Shown here one piece after another: positions 9,571 to 18,517 of a stretch of 64,000 nucleotides of DNA. This stretch comes from Chloroherpetonaceae bacterium (GTDB taxonomy: Bacteria > Bacteroidota > Chlorobiia > Chlorobiales > Chloroherpetonaceae): assembly GCA_028277445.1 (NCBI GenBank), contig JANQGG010000054.1, forward strand, positions 147,428 to 211,427, read 5' to 3'. The notes beneath the pieces are model-generated. The model did not search any database. It was not told where the DNA came from and saw only the letters and a list, made by a program, of their open reading frames with translations. The position numbers were made by a program, and so were the translations under genes. Every line of letters begins with the position of its first letter. Within the stretch, counting starts at the first letter, position 1.

Positions 9571-10557
9571 ATGAGAGCAGCAATAACAGCCACGTCAAAA
9601 TTTGTCCCCGATGATGTTTTAACCAATCATGATTTGGAAAAGATATTAGATACCAATGATGAATGGATAAAAACACGAACTGGAATTTCAGAACGCCGAA
9701 TCTTAAAAGATCCTTCCAAAGCCACGGCTTATATGTGTAGCCAGGCTGCAAAAGATATTCTGGATAAACGAGGAATAAGCGCTGAAGAAATTGATTTAAT
9801 CATTGTTGGAACAATTACACCCGATATGGTATTTCCGGCAACGGCTTGTCTCATACAAGATATGCTCGGCGCCAAGAATGCATGGGGATTTGATCTTTCA
9901 GGAGCCTGTTCGGGATTTCTGTATTCCTTGGTGGTTGGCGCACAGTTTATACAGGCTGGTACGCACAAAAAAGTCTTGGTTTTAGGCGCCGATAAAATGT
10001 CTGCAATTACGGATTTTACGGATCGTACAACAGCAATTTTGTTTGGCGATGGTGCAGGCGCGGTGCTTTTGGAACCGGCTGAAGAGGGTTTCGGTATTTT
10101 GGATCATCATATGTATTCGGACGGAACAACCGGCAAAGATCATATTTATATGTTGGCGGGCGGTAGCTTAAGACCATCATCTCATGAAACGGTTGATAAA
10201 AAAATGCACGCCATTCGACAGAATGGTAAAGTGGTATTCAAATCGGCAGTTGTCGGTATGGCCGATGCGGCGGTTGAAATGATGGAAAATAATAATTTAA
10301 CAGGTGATGATATTGCTTACCTGATTCCTCATCAGGCCAATCACAGAATTATTTCGGCAACAGCCAATCGTATGAACATCGATTTAAGTAAAGTTGGGAT
10401 TAATATTCACAAGTACGGGAATACAACCGGGGCAACCATCCCCCTTTGCATTGCAGAGCTTGATGAAGAAAATAAGCTTCAACGAGGTGATAATTTGATT
10501 TTGGTTAGTTTTGGGGCAGGCTACACTTGGGGTGGCATGTACATAAAGTGGCAATAA
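9571..10557 (+). CDS. fabH: Beta-ketoacyl-ACP synthase III
   Basis: Condenses acetyl-CoA with malonyl-ACP to start fatty-acid elongation. The catalytic triad is visible: C113 ([12 protein letters not shown]), H254 ([10 protein letters not shown]) and N284 (KYGNTTGAT). TRTGISERR near residue 36 is another FabH signature. Length (328) is standard. It is flanked by plsX and fabD on the same strand with short gaps, so it belongs to the fatty-acid operon. Confidence 0.97.
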   Translation: MRAAITATSKFVPDDVLTNHDLEKILDTNDEWIKTRTGISERRILKDPSKATAYMCSQAAKDILDKRGISAEEIDLIIVGTITPDMVFPATACLIQDMLGAKNAWGFDLSGACSGFLYSLVVGAQFIQAGTHKKVLVLGADKMSAITDFTDRTTAILFGDGAGAVLLEPAEEGFGILDHHMYSDGTTGKDHIYMLAGGSLRPSSHETVDKKMHAIRQNGKVVFKSAVVGMADAAVEMMENNNLTGDDIAYLIPHQANHRIISATANRMNIDLSKVGINIHKYGNTTGATIPLCIAELDEENKLQRGDNLILVSFGAGYTWGGMYIKWQ

Positions 10558-10578
10558 ACCTTTTAAATCCAAAAGCAT

Positions 10579-11496
10579 ATGAAAGCAATTGTTTTTCCTG
10601 GACAAGGATCACAGTATCCTGGCATGGCAAAAGATATATGTGAAGCGTACCCCGAGTGCATGGCTATGGTTAAACAAGCTGATGAGATTGTTGGATTTTC
10701 AATCTCTGATATCATGTTTAACGGAGGGGATGCCGATCTAAAACAAACCAAATATACCCAACTTGCTATTTTTCTTCATAGCATGGTTATTTCCCGCTTT
10801 CTTGATAAAAATGATGTGGTGATGACCGCCGGACATAGCCTGGGCGAGTACAGTGCGCTTTGTTTTTCGGAGTCGCTTAATTTTGAAGATGCTGTTAAAA
10901 TCGTCTCAATTCGTGGGAAATTAATGCAGGAAGCCGGAGAGAATAATCCTGGTTCTATGGCAGCCATCATCGGATTGCAAGAAGAGGCATTAAATGATGT
11001 ATTGGCCGAATGTAATGCCATTGGCACAATTCAGGCCGCTAATTTTAATTCTCCAGGACAGGTTGTGGTTTCGGGCGATGTTCAAGCCATTAAACAATCT
11101 CTTGTTGTCGCAAAAGAAAAAGGCGCAAAGATAGCCAAAGAACTTGAAGTTTCCGGCGCGTTTCACTCTATGCTCATGAAACCAGCGCAAAACGAACTGG
11201 AAAGCGAATTGTCTAAAATTGATATTAAGGATGCAAAAATACCGGTTTGTATGAACACTGTAGCCAAACCGGTAAAAGATGCTAATCAGATTCGTGAAAA
11301 TCTGGTCAATCAACTTACAAGCCCGGTATTATGGGAACAATCTATAAAACAGATGGTTCAGGGCGGCATCAAAGAGTTTATGGAAGTTGGGCCACAGAAA
11401 GTGTTGCAAGGGCTTATTAAACGAATTGATCGATCTGCATTGCTTTCAGGAATTGATACGGCCGAAAATCTGGCATCTATCTTAAATCCGGCATAA
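10579..11496 (+). CDS. fabD: Malonyl-CoA:ACP transacylase
   Basis: Transfers malonyl from CoA to acyl carrier protein. The N-terminal [11 protein letters not shown] motif, the nucleophile S87 in [11 protein letters not shown], and H196 in [11 protein letters not shown] are all present. Length (305) is normal. It begins 21 bases after the fabH stop and ends 18 bases before fabG. Confidence 0.97.
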   Translation: MKAIVFPGQGSQYPGMAKDICEAYPECMAMVKQADEIVGFSISDIMFNGGDADLKQTKYTQLAIFLHSMVISRFLDKNDVVMTAGHSLGEYSALCFSESLNFEDAVKIVSIRGKLMQEAGENNPGSMAAIIGLQEEALNDVLAECNAIGTIQAANFNSPGQVVVSGDVQAIKQSLVVAKEKGAKIAKELEVSGAFHSMLMKPAQNELESELSKIDIKDAKIPVCMNTVAKPVKDANQIRENLVNQLTSPVLWEQSIKQMVQGGIKEFMEVGPQKVLQGLIKRIDRSALLSGIDTAENLASILNPA

Positions 11497-11514
11497 TTAA
11501 AGAATTAAAAAACC

Positions 11515-12264
11515 ATGGAAATTACGCTAAACGGAAAATCAGCTCTCGTAACCGGAGGCACTAGAGGTATTGGAAAAGCCATTGTGATGCTTTTGGCAAA
11601 AACCGGATGCAATGTTGCCTTTACATACAAATCCTCGGCACAAGTGGCTGAAGCGCTAAAAAAAGATATTGAAAGTTTGGGCGTAAAAGCGCTTTCTATT
11701 CAAAGTGATGCCGGGAATTTTCAGAGCGCTCAAACCACGATAAACCAAGTTGTGGAGGCATTTGGCACATTGGATATTTTAGTGAATAATGCCGGTATTA
11801 CACGCGATACATTGCTTTTAAGAATGACCGAAGAACAGTGGGATGAAGTGCTGGATAGCAATCTGAAAAGTGTATTTAACTACACAAAAGCTGCAGCTAA
11901 GCCCATGATGCAAAAACGAGCCGGACGAATTATCAATATTAGTTCAATTGTTGGGCTGATGGGAAATGCCGGTCAGGCCAATTATGCGGCCACCAAGGCG
12001 GGTATTATTGGTTTTACAAAATCAATTGCCAAAGAATTTGCTTCCCGAAACATTTTAGTGAATGCCATTGCCCCAGGGTACATTTCAACTGAAATGACAG
12101 ATAAGCTTTCTGAAGATCAATTGAAAAAAATTACCGACATTATTCCTTTAAAAAAAGCAGGCGCTGTTGAAGATATTGCCAATGCCGTTCTGTTTTTGGC
12201 TAGTGATTTATCGGGCTATATTACCGGTGAAACTTTAAAAGTTGATGGCGGCATGGCGATGTAA
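11515..12264 (+). CDS. fabG: 3-oxoacyl-ACP reductase FabG
   Basis: NADPH-dependent short-chain dehydrogenase that reduces 3-oxoacyl-ACP. The cofactor loop TGGTRGIGKA (residues 13-22), NNAG at 91-94, and the S144, Y157, K161 catalytic set (NISSIVG, NYAATKAG) are visible. The C-terminal segment ETLKVDGGMAM matches the bacterial FabG ending. Length (249) is typical. Its place between fabD and acpP supports the fatty-acid role over that of a generic dehydrogenase. Confidence 0.96.
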   Translation: MEITLNGKSALVTGGTRGIGKAIVMLLAKTGCNVAFTYKSSAQVAEALKKDIESLGVKALSIQSDAGNFQSAQTTINQVVEAFGTLDILVNNAGITRDTLLLRMTEEQWDEVLDSNLKSVFNYTKAAAKPMMQKRAGRIINISSIVGLMGNAGQANYAATKAGIIGFTKSIAKEFASRNILVNAIAPGYISTEMTDKLSEDQLKKITDIIPLKKAGAVEDIANAVLFLASDLSGYITGETLKVDGGMAM

Positions 12265-12273
12265 GTTCAGAGT

Positions 12274-12302
12274 TTGGCGCTAGGCATATAGATTTGTATA
12301 TT
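12274..12302 (+). promoter_or_regulatory. Candidate sigma70-type promoter for acpP
   Basis: TTGGCG (12274-12279) and TATATT (12297-12302) are separated by exactly 17 bases, close to the vegetative consensus. It lies in the fabG-acpP gap, about 62 bases before the acpP start, and would give acpP an extra, strong dedicated promoter inside the operon. This fits the high demand for the carrier protein. Read by eye only. Confidence 0.5.
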
Positions 12303-12363
12303 CGCTAGATTTTTTAAATTTAATTTGCTTTATAATCAAAAAACTATTTTCTGGAGGAAAAAA

Positions 12364-12606
12364 ATGAGTGCAGCGGAAATTAAAGATCAAGTTTATGATA
12401 TTATTGTTTCAAAGATGGGTGTAGGGAAAGATCAAATTAAAGATGAGTCTAAATTTACTGACGATTTAGGTGCGGATTCTTTAGATACTGTGGAATTAAT
12501 TATGGAATTCGAAAACAAATTCGGAATTCAGATCCCAGATGAAGAAGCTGAAAAAATAAGTACTGTTCAGGATGCAATTAACTACATCGCAGAAAAAAAA
12601 TCTTAA
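12364..12606 (+). CDS. acpP: Acyl carrier protein
   Basis: Small acidic carrier (80 residues) whose phosphopantetheine arm holds growing fatty-acyl chains. The attachment site is S39 in [10 protein letters not shown]. The flanking sequence ([10 protein letters not shown] ... [16 protein letters not shown]) is highly typical. I start at the ATG at 12364, because GGAGG at 12353-12357 sits six bases before it; the open frame extends 13 codons further upstream, but that would add residues foreign to ACP. It is followed by a hairpin and then fabF. Confidence 0.97.
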   Translation: MSAAEIKDQVYDIIVSKMGVGKDQIKDESKFTDDLGADSLDTVELIMEFENKFGIQIPDEEAEKISTVQDAINYIAEKKS

Positions 12607-12659
12607 GATTTTTCTGAATCGTTAGTCATCAATTTTGCGCTTTTTGCCAACTTCAGTTA

Positions 12660-12696
12660 AACCCAATTTTGTAAGACGGTTCTACAAAGTTGGGTT
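12660..12696 (+). terminator. Stem-loop between acpP and fabF, possible (partial) terminator
   Basis: A 14-base left arm (12660-12673, AACCCAATTTTGTA) pairs with TACAAAGTTGGGTT (12683-12696), with one G-U wobble and a 9-base loop. The following AATTTATT is T-rich but not a clean T run. It could end an abundant short acpP transcript while letting some polymerase read into fabF, or protect the acpP message from 3' decay. Confidence 0.5.
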
Positions 12697-12715
12697 AATT
12701 TATTCATAAAACCAC

Positions 12716-13960
12716 ATGAAAGAAAAAAACCAACGCATTGTTGTAACCGGAATAGGAAATTTAACGCCTATCGGTTGCGGACCGGAAGATTTTTGGAACG
12801 CAATGAAGGAAGGAAAAAGTGGTAGTGCGCCTATCACCTATTTTGATCCATCCAATTTTGTTACAAAGTTTGCTTGTGAGTTAAAAGGATTTGATGTCAA
12901 GGATTACATTGATTTTAAAGCGGCTCGTCGTATGGACAGATACACCCAATATGGCGTAGCGGCAGCTGAAATGGCCATTAGAGATTCCCAATTGGATCTT
13001 AAAGAGATGGATTTAACGCGTTTCGGGGTGATTTTTGGTTCCGGCATTGGCGGTATGACAACGTACGACGATCAGTTTAGAATTTACATGGAAAACGGGC
13101 CAACGCGCATAAGCCCGTTTTTTATTCCTATGCTGATTCCTGATATAGCGGCAGGTCAGATTTCCATTCGTAACGGATTGATGGGGCCAAACTATGCTAC
13201 TGTATCGGCTTGTGCCACATCGTTACATGCCATTATAGACGCTTATATGATTTTAAAATTAGGTTTTGCTGATTATATGGTTTGCGGCGGCGCCGAAGCG
13301 CCGATTACCCAGATGGGCATAGCTGGTTTTAATGCTTCTCGTGCAATATCTACACGAAACGATTCACCTGAGACTGCATCAAGACCATATGATAAAGATC
13401 GAGACGGATTTGTTATGGGTGAAGGTTCAGGAGCGCTGATCCTCGAAACCCTTGCTTCTGCAGAAGCTCGTGGCGCTAAAATATATGGTGAAATTGCCGG
13501 TGTTGGATTCAGCGCCGATGCCAATCATCTAACCGCTCCTCATCCGGAAGGAAAAGGCGCTATTATCGCTATGAGTATGGCTCTGAAAGAAGCAGAAATT
13601 TCAGTGGATGAAATAGATTATGTTAATACTCACGGTACTTCAACGCCATTAGGTGATTTGGCTGAATTAAAAGCTGTAAAATCACTGCTTGGCGAGCACG
13701 TTAAAAATATTAACATCAGTTCTACAAAATCAATGATTGGGCATTTGTTAGGTGCAGCCGGAGTTGTTGAATCAGCGGCTTGTTTGCTGGCGATTCAGAA
13801 TCAAATCGTACCGCCAACCATCAACATAGAGAACTTGGATCCTGAAGTAGATGTTGATGTAACGCCAAATCAACCCAAAGCGCGCGAAATTAATTATGTG
13901 CTTAACAATGGTTTTGGGTTTGGCGGGCATAATGCAACATTGATATTCAAAAAAGTTTAA
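12716..13960 (+). CDS. fabF: Beta-ketoacyl-ACP synthase II
   Basis: Elongating condensing enzyme of type II fatty-acid synthesis. The thiolase-fold catalytic residues are C166 ([10 protein letters not shown]), H306 ([12 protein letters not shown]) and H343 ([11 protein letters not shown]). [10 protein letters not shown] (71-80) is another family signature. Length (414) is standard. It sits in the usual acpP-fabF-rnc order. No key residue is missing. Confidence 0.97.
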   Translation: MKEKNQRIVVTGIGNLTPIGCGPEDFWNAMKEGKSGSAPITYFDPSNFVTKFACELKGFDVKDYIDFKAARRMDRYTQYGVAAAEMAIRDSQLDLKEMDLTRFGVIFGSGIGGMTTYDDQFRIYMENGPTRISPFFIPMLIPDIAAGQISIRNGLMGPNYATVSACATSLHAIIDAYMILKLGFADYMVCGGAEAPITQMGIAGFNASRAISTRNDSPETASRPYDKDRDGFVMGEGSGALILETLASAEARGAKIYGEIAGVGFSADANHLTAPHPEGKGAIIAMSMALKEAEISVDEIDYVNTHGTSTPLGDLAELKAVKSLLGEHVKNINISSTKSMIGHLLGAAGVVESAACLLAIQNQIVPPTINIENLDPEVDVDVTPNQPKAREINYVLNNGFGFGGHNATLIFKKV

Positions 13961-14001
13961 CGTGTAAGGCTTGAAGCGCGTGTTTAGAAGACCGCTTCCA
14001 T

Positions 14002-14853
14002 ATGGATAAGCTTTCAGACATATTACGAAACTACTACCTTCATATATTTAGGGCTAATGAATCAGATGGTTCTGAAGATCAAGTCCTGAAACCAGGTTCC
14101 ATGTTAAGTGAAAAAACCATTGAGGAAATTGAAACCCTCATTGGTTTTTCACTTAATGAAAAAGCCCTTTATGAAATTGCCTTAACTCACCGATCGGCAA
14201 TCGATCTAAATATTTACAATAAAAAGAATTTTGTTTCCAACGAACGGTTGGAGTTTTTGGGGGATGCGGTGCTCGATATGGTGGTCGCTGAAAATCTCTA
14301 TCACAATTTCCCAGATTATGACGAAGGGAAATTAACCAAGTTAAGGTCGCAATTAGTCAATGCACGAACGCTGGCCACATTTGCTCGAAAAATCCATTTG
14401 GGCTCACTCTTGATTGTCAGTGATGCGGCAGAAGCCATTGGCGTCCGCGATAGTGAAACAACGCTGGCTGATGCTTTTGAAGCCTTAGTTGGCGCTATCT
14501 ACCTTGATAGTAATTACGACCATGTAAAAAATTTCCTGGAGAAGCGGATTCTAGGAAACGTAAACTTTAATGAACTTGTCAAAACGGAAAACAATTACAA
14601 GAGCGTATTACTTGAGTTTGCTCAGGCTTATCATTTAAGTATACCCTCATATAGTGTGATCGCCGAAGAAGGCCCATCACACAAAAAAGTTTTTACGGTT
14701 GCCGTGCATATTAACGGGCAATTTTTGGGTGAAGGCATTGGAAGAAGTAAAAAAGCGGCCGAGCAGTTAGCTGCGCATCAGGCCATTGAAAAATTAAAAG
14801 TGATGGATGTTGAAGAAACGCTCTTGAAACAAGCCGATAAGGACGAGCTTTAA
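14002..14853 (+). CDS. rnc: Ribonuclease III
   Basis: Double-strand-specific endoribonuclease for rRNA processing and mRNA turnover. The signature ERLEFLGDAVLDM covers residues 81-93; the catalytic acidic pair of the second motif is D157 and E160 in ADAFEALVGAIYLD. A double-stranded RNA binding domain occupies about 200-270 (SVIAEEGPSHKKVFTVAV ... KKAAEQLAA). The N terminus is about 35 residues longer than in E. coli RNase III, a common feature of the Bacteroidota/Chlorobi forms. It closes the fatty-acid cluster. Confidence 0.95.
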   Translation: MDKLSDILRNYYLHIFRANESDGSEDQVLKPGSMLSEKTIEEIETLIGFSLNEKALYEIALTHRSAIDLNIYNKKNFVSNERLEFLGDAVLDMVVAENLYHNFPDYDEGKLTKLRSQLVNARTLATFARKIHLGSLLIVSDAAEAIGVRDSETTLADAFEALVGAIYLDSNYDHVKNFLEKRILGNVNFNELVKTENNYKSVLLEFAQAYHLSIPSYSVIAEEGPSHKKVFTVAVHINGQFLGEGIGRSKKAAEQLAAHQAIEKLKVMDVEETLLKQADKDEL

Positions 14854-14917
14854 GCATTCACGCGATGTAGTATTGTTAAATAAGACGTAAGGCTTTTTAT
14901 AGCAACACTAATAGCAA

Positions 14918-16420
14918 ATGAACATGTTAAATCAGAGAAAATCGCAATCGACATTGATTTTTGAAAAATCGCACCCGGGTAGAAAAGGCTATACGCTTCC
15001 AACGTGTGATGTGCCAAAGCAGACTATTTCGGAGTGCATCCCTTCGGCAATGCTCCGCAAGGAAGCCCCGCATTTGCCGGAGATTTCGGAAAACGAGGTT
15101 CTTCGTCACTTTATACATCTCTCCACACTAAATCATCATGTGGATAAAGACATGTACCCTCTGGGCAGCTGTACCATGAAATACAATCCTAAAATCAATG
15201 AAACGGTTGCCTCGATGAGCGGGTTCAGCAAAATTCATCCTCATCAACCGGTTGAAAGCGTGCAGGGAATTTTAAAGCTGATGTACGATTTACAGGAATG
15301 GTTGAAAGAAATCTGTGGCATGGCCGCAGTTTCACTACAACCTGCAGCGGGCGCACATGGCGAACTTACAGGGGTATTAATGATTCGTAAATATCATGAA
15401 TCGAAAGGAAATCTCAGGAAAAAAGTGTTGGTTCCTGATTCGGCGCATGGTACAAATCCAGCCACAGCAGCGATTGCAGGATATACAACCGTTGGGATTA
15501 AAACGAACGAAAATGGCCTTACCGATTTGGATGATTTAAAAGCAAACCTGGATGAAGATGTAGCCGCGTTGATGCTTACCAATCCGAACACACTTGGCAT
15601 TTTTGAATCTCAAATTCTTGAAATATCCGAAGTGTTGCATCAAAATGGCAGTTTGCTTTATATGGATGGCGCTAATATGAATGCCTTGTTGGGAATAGCC
15701 AAACCCGGCGATATGGGGTTTGATGTCGTGCACTATAACTTACATAAAACGTTTTCAACCCCTCATGGCGGCGGTGGGCCAGGTTCGGGCCCTGTTGGCG
15801 TTAGTGAGAGGTTGGTTGAATTTCTGCCATGCCCGCGTATTGAAAAACAATCTTCGCCTGTTGAACGGTATGTATTGAACTCGTCGTATCCAAATAGCAT
15901 TGGCCCGACGATGGGTTTTTATGGCAATGTTGGCATTATGGTTAGAGCTTATACCTACCTCATGATGCATGGCGCTAAAGGATTGTATGATATTTCAAAG
16001 AATGCGATTATCAATGCCAACTATTTGCTGAGTTTGTTGAAAGACCACTTTAAAATTCAGTACGAAAGTCAAGTTATGCATGAGTTCTGTTTATCAGGTG
16101 ATTTGCAAAAGGCTAAAGGGGTTAAAACGCTGGATATGGCTAAACGCATGCTGGATTATGGCTTTCATGCGCCAACCATTTATTTCCCATTAATTGTTCG
16201 GGAAAGTATGATGATTGAACCGACGGAGTCCGAAACAAAAGAAACGCTTGATTCATTTGCTGAAGTAATGTTGAAAATTGCTGAAGAAATAGATCAAAAT
16301 CCCGAAGTTGTTTTAAATGCGCCGCACACCACTCCGGTTAAACGCTTGGATGACGCCTATGCATCACGGAACATTAATGTCAGGTATAAAGCGCCGGAAG
16401 TAGAAGCCCAAATGGCTTAA
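14918..16420 (+). CDS. gcvPB: Glycine dehydrogenase (decarboxylating) subunit 2
   Basis: Beta subunit of the two-subunit P protein of the glycine cleavage system, which decarboxylates glycine and passes the aminomethyl group to GcvH. The PLP lysine is K277 in [19 protein letters not shown], and [16 protein letters not shown] (80-95) is characteristic. Length (500) matches the split-type subunit. The partner gcvPA and the gcvT and gcvH genes are not in this window, so the enzyme is encoded at dispersed loci. Two closely spaced ATGs (14918, 14924) are possible starts. A strong terminator follows. Confidence 0.94.
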   Translation: MNMLNQRKSQSTLIFEKSHPGRKGYTLPTCDVPKQTISECIPSAMLRKEAPHLPEISENEVLRHFIHLSTLNHHVDKDMYPLGSCTMKYNPKINETVASMSGFSKIHPHQPVESVQGILKLMYDLQEWLKEICGMAAVSLQPAAGAHGELTGVLMIRKYHESKGNLRKKVLVPDSAHGTNPATAAIAGYTTVGIKTNENGLTDLDDLKANLDEDVAALMLTNPNTLGIFESQILEISEVLHQNGSLLYMDGANMNALLGIAKPGDMGFDVVHYNLHKTFSTPHGGGGPGSGPVGVSERLVEFLPCPRIEKQSSPVERYVLNSSYPNSIGPTMGFYGNVGIMVRAYTYLMMHGAKGLYDISKNAIINANYLLSLLKDHFKIQYESQVMHEFCLSGDLQKAKGVKTLDMAKRMLDYGFHAPTIYFPLIVRESMMIEPTESETKETLDSFAEVMLKIAEEIDQNPEVVLNAPHTTPVKRLDDAYASRNINVRYKAPEVEAQMA

Positions 16421-16507
16421 GGTTCCATGTAGAATTTAAATTTGGGGATAACATTCTATTGCTTATCGGTGCAAGCAATTTTTTGTAGGTATCAGTTTGC
16501 GTAAAAC

Positions 16508-16544
16508 AAAAAAGGCAACTCTCGTAATGGTGAGTTGCCTTTTT
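16508..16544. terminator. Rho-independent terminator, probably bidirectional
   Basis: Perfect stem GGCAACTC (16514-16521) / GAGTTGCC (16532-16539) flanked by A6 on the left and T5 on the right, so the hairpin carries a U tract in either direction. It serves gcvPB from the left. The stop codon of the oppositely oriented HNH gene lies at the right edge of the T run, so the same hairpin can end that transcript too. Confidence 0.88.
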
Positions 16545-17055
16545 ATGTCATAAACAAGAATGGCTTCCACGAATCGGACACATTGCCAACATATTGCCTC
16601 ATAAACATAACATGGCTCGGCCTAATAGGTTTGCTCATTAAAGGCATTTTGGCTTGCTCCGGGGTACGGTTTGCTTTGATGTTATTGCATCGTGTGCAAG
16701 CCGTAACCAGGTTATCCCACGTATCCCCGCCACCTTGCGATTTGGGTACCACATGATCAATGGTTAAGGGTAGATCAGTTCTTTCGCAATACTGACATTG
16801 GAAATTATCGCGTCGTAAAATATTCTTACGACTGAGCATTATACGTTTAAATGGTACAGCGACATAAAAATTCAGCCTTACTACGCTTGGCATTGGAAAT
16901 TCCAAAGATACGGCACGAACGCATTGATCTTCGTGCGCCGCAACCATTTGTGCTTTCCCGGCAAATACCAACACTATGGCCTTTTTTGCGTCGCAAATAC
17001 TCATGGGTTCGTAGCTCTGATTCAGAACTAGAACTTTTGAGTTCAGTAATTTCAT
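16543..17055 (-). CDS. HNH endonuclease family protein
   Basis: Stand-alone HNH nuclease domain protein of 170 residues. The C-terminal half has the zinc-binding pairs C87-x2-C90 ([10 protein letters not shown]) and C120-x2-C123 ([10 protein letters not shown]), with the catalytic region [13 protein letters not shown] (98-110) and N114. The N-terminal half ([18 protein letters not shown]) is the conserved lead of a family widespread in Bacteroidota, cyanobacteria and Chlorobi, whose cellular role is not settled. The open frame reaches 17100 only with a TTG codon; the ATG at 17055 gives the family's usual N terminus. No mobile-element signature surrounds it. Confidence 0.9.
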   Translation of the reverse strand: MKLLNSKVLVLNQSYEPMSICDAKKAIVLVFAGKAQMVAAHEDQCVRAVSLEFPMPSVVRLNFYVAVPFKRIMLSRKNILRRDNFQCQYCERTDLPLTIDHVVPKSQGGGDTWDNLVTACTRCNNIKANRTPEQAKMPLMSKPIRPSHVMFMRQYVGNVSDSWKPFLFMT

Positions 17056-17357
17056 ACGATTAAGAGTTATTTGAAATAAATCATCCGATGAAATGTTCAA
17101 AATGTAAAAAGAACAGGTAGGGCTAAGGGAAAAATAATCCCGTAATATCGATTACTTTTTCTAAAAATACAAATTATGGACTTGCTCAATCCCTCTGCTG
17201 ACCCAAATGGACAAATCAAGTATATAACACACATCTTTTCAATAAAATGTTCTTAGTTTATGTTTTCATTAATTTTTTAAACGTTTATTGCACGTAAAAA
17301 CATTCATTTAAATAGGCTCTTACTATTGATGTTAAATGCTAATGAATAATAATTGTT
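17056..17357. other. Divergent intergenic region
   Basis: About 300 bp between the oppositely oriented HNH gene and the membrane protein gene. It is AT-rich and must hold both promoters. I see no strong -35/-10 pair, no hairpin and no repeat worth naming. Confidence 0.5.
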
Positions 17358-17909
17358 ATGAAAAGTTCAAAAGATACAATAAACGTGAATTTACTAACGC
17401 CGGCTACTCTAAATGTGTTGTTTTTTAGTGGGCTTTGCGCCATTCTTTTTTGGGTTGTTGATAAAAGTGGTTATGGATTCCGGATCGGTCTTATTTGGGG
17501 CGGTGTTTTTGGCGGTTTGTTTTATTGGGTTAGTCGAAAAGTGAATCAATTTGTTGGGGATGGCTCGGCTGGGTTAATCACCAATGGGTTTTCAGGCACT
17601 GTTTCAGGAACAATGGCATCATTTGCCACGCATCTTGTTTTTGGTATAAATTTACATGCATTTATCATTGGTGTTTTTGGGGATATGTCTGCCGGGGTTT
17701 CTCAAATCGCTTTTTATGTGATGGTTGAAGGCGCATTTTTGGGCGGCGGTTTTGGGGTTTTCCAATCGTTGTTTATGGGTAAATTGAATCGATTGTTGTA
17801 TCATCAATTTAATAAAGGCCATGAGCAAGAACGGCCTGAGCCTAAGAAGATGTTGAAAGGCAGGGAGCTGGAATCAAATCAAAAAAAATTTGAAAAAATT
17901 GAGTTATAA
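17358..17909 (+). CDS. Small polytopic membrane protein, unrecognised
   Basis: The 183-residue protein has about four or five hydrophobic segments (around 17-34, 41-57, 72-95, 98-112 and 114-135) rich in glycine and aromatic residues. A highly charged C-terminal tail follows (HEQERPEPKKMLKGRELESNQ) and is probably cytoplasmic. I do not recognise a family. It is a single-gene unit: the region upstream is divergent and a clear terminator lies downstream. Function unknown. Confidence 0.75.
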   Translation: MKSSKDTINVNLLTPATLNVLFFSGLCAILFWVVDKSGYGFRIGLIWGGVFGGLFYWVSRKVNQFVGDGSAGLITNGFSGTVSGTMASFATHLVFGINLHAFIIGVFGDMSAGVSQIAFYVMVEGAFLGGGFGVFQSLFMGKLNRLLYHQFNKGHEQERPEPKKMLKGRELESNQKKFEKIEL

Positions 17910-17924
17910 GCAATAATAATTTGG

Positions 17925-17949
17925 AAAACCGGGATTGCCCGGTTTTTTT
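17925..17949 (+). terminator. Rho-independent terminator
   Basis: Perfect 9-bp stem AAAACCGGG (17925-17933) / CCCGGTTTT (17938-17946) with a 4-base loop, continuing into T7. It lies 16 bases after the stop of the small membrane protein gene and ends that single-gene transcript. Confidence 0.92.
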
Positions 17950-18005
17950 ATTTATACTATAAATTTGTATGGAATCTTACTTCTTAATCCCAAAATCAAC
18001 CGTTT

Positions 18006-18503
18006 ATGGCTTCAGTGAATTCTTTTGATGTTGTATCTAAAATTAATATTCATGAGTTAGATAATGCGATAAATCAGGCACAAAAAGAGCTTGCTCAACG
18101 TTATGATTTAAAAGGAACAAACTCGGACATTTCGTTTAATAAAACAGAAATGGAGCTTAAGTTGGAGTCGGCTGATGAATTTACGCTTAAAACCGTTTTG
18201 GATATTCTTCAGTCAAAAATGATTAAACGAGGCGTTTCGGTTAAGGCATTATCATTTGAGAAGGTTGAACCGGCTACGCATAAATCCGTTCGCCAAAAAG
18301 TAACCTTTAAGCAAGGCATTGATAAAGAAACCAGCAAAAAGATTACAAAGCACATCAAAGATTTGAAGTTAAAAGTTCAAGTGCAAGTACAAGGCGAAGA
18401 AGTCAGGGTAAGCAGCAAGTCCAAAAATGAATTGCAAGAAGTTATTGCATCGTTAAAAGCTATGGATTTGGATTTGCCCTTACAATTTGAAAATTATCGA
18501 TAA
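18006..18503 (+). CDS. YajQ family nucleotide-binding protein
   Basis: YajQ/DUF520 protein of 165 residues. The N terminus SFDVVSKINIHELDNAINQA and ELAQRYDLKGTNSDISF are family hallmarks; KVQVQVQGEEVRVSSKSKNELQ is split over the second half. Some homologues bind cyclic di-GMP and act with transcription factors; others were reported to bind nucleic acid or nucleotides. It has two ferredoxin-like halves and is cytoplasmic. It is followed after 14 bases by the NagZ-like gene, perhaps by chance. Confidence 0.93.
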   Translation: MASVNSFDVVSKINIHELDNAINQAQKELAQRYDLKGTNSDISFNKTEMELKLESADEFTLKTVLDILQSKMIKRGVSVKALSFEKVEPATHKSVRQKVTFKQGIDKETSKKITKHIKDLKLKVQVQVQGEEVRVSSKSKNELQEVIASLKAMDLDLPLQFENYR

Positions 18504-18517
18504 GTCTTATCATCAGT

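Noticed and set aside
16535..16756. 73-codon plus-strand frame opposite the HNH gene
   Set aside because: It begins inside the terminator region and is antisense to a protein with conserved zinc-binding cysteines.
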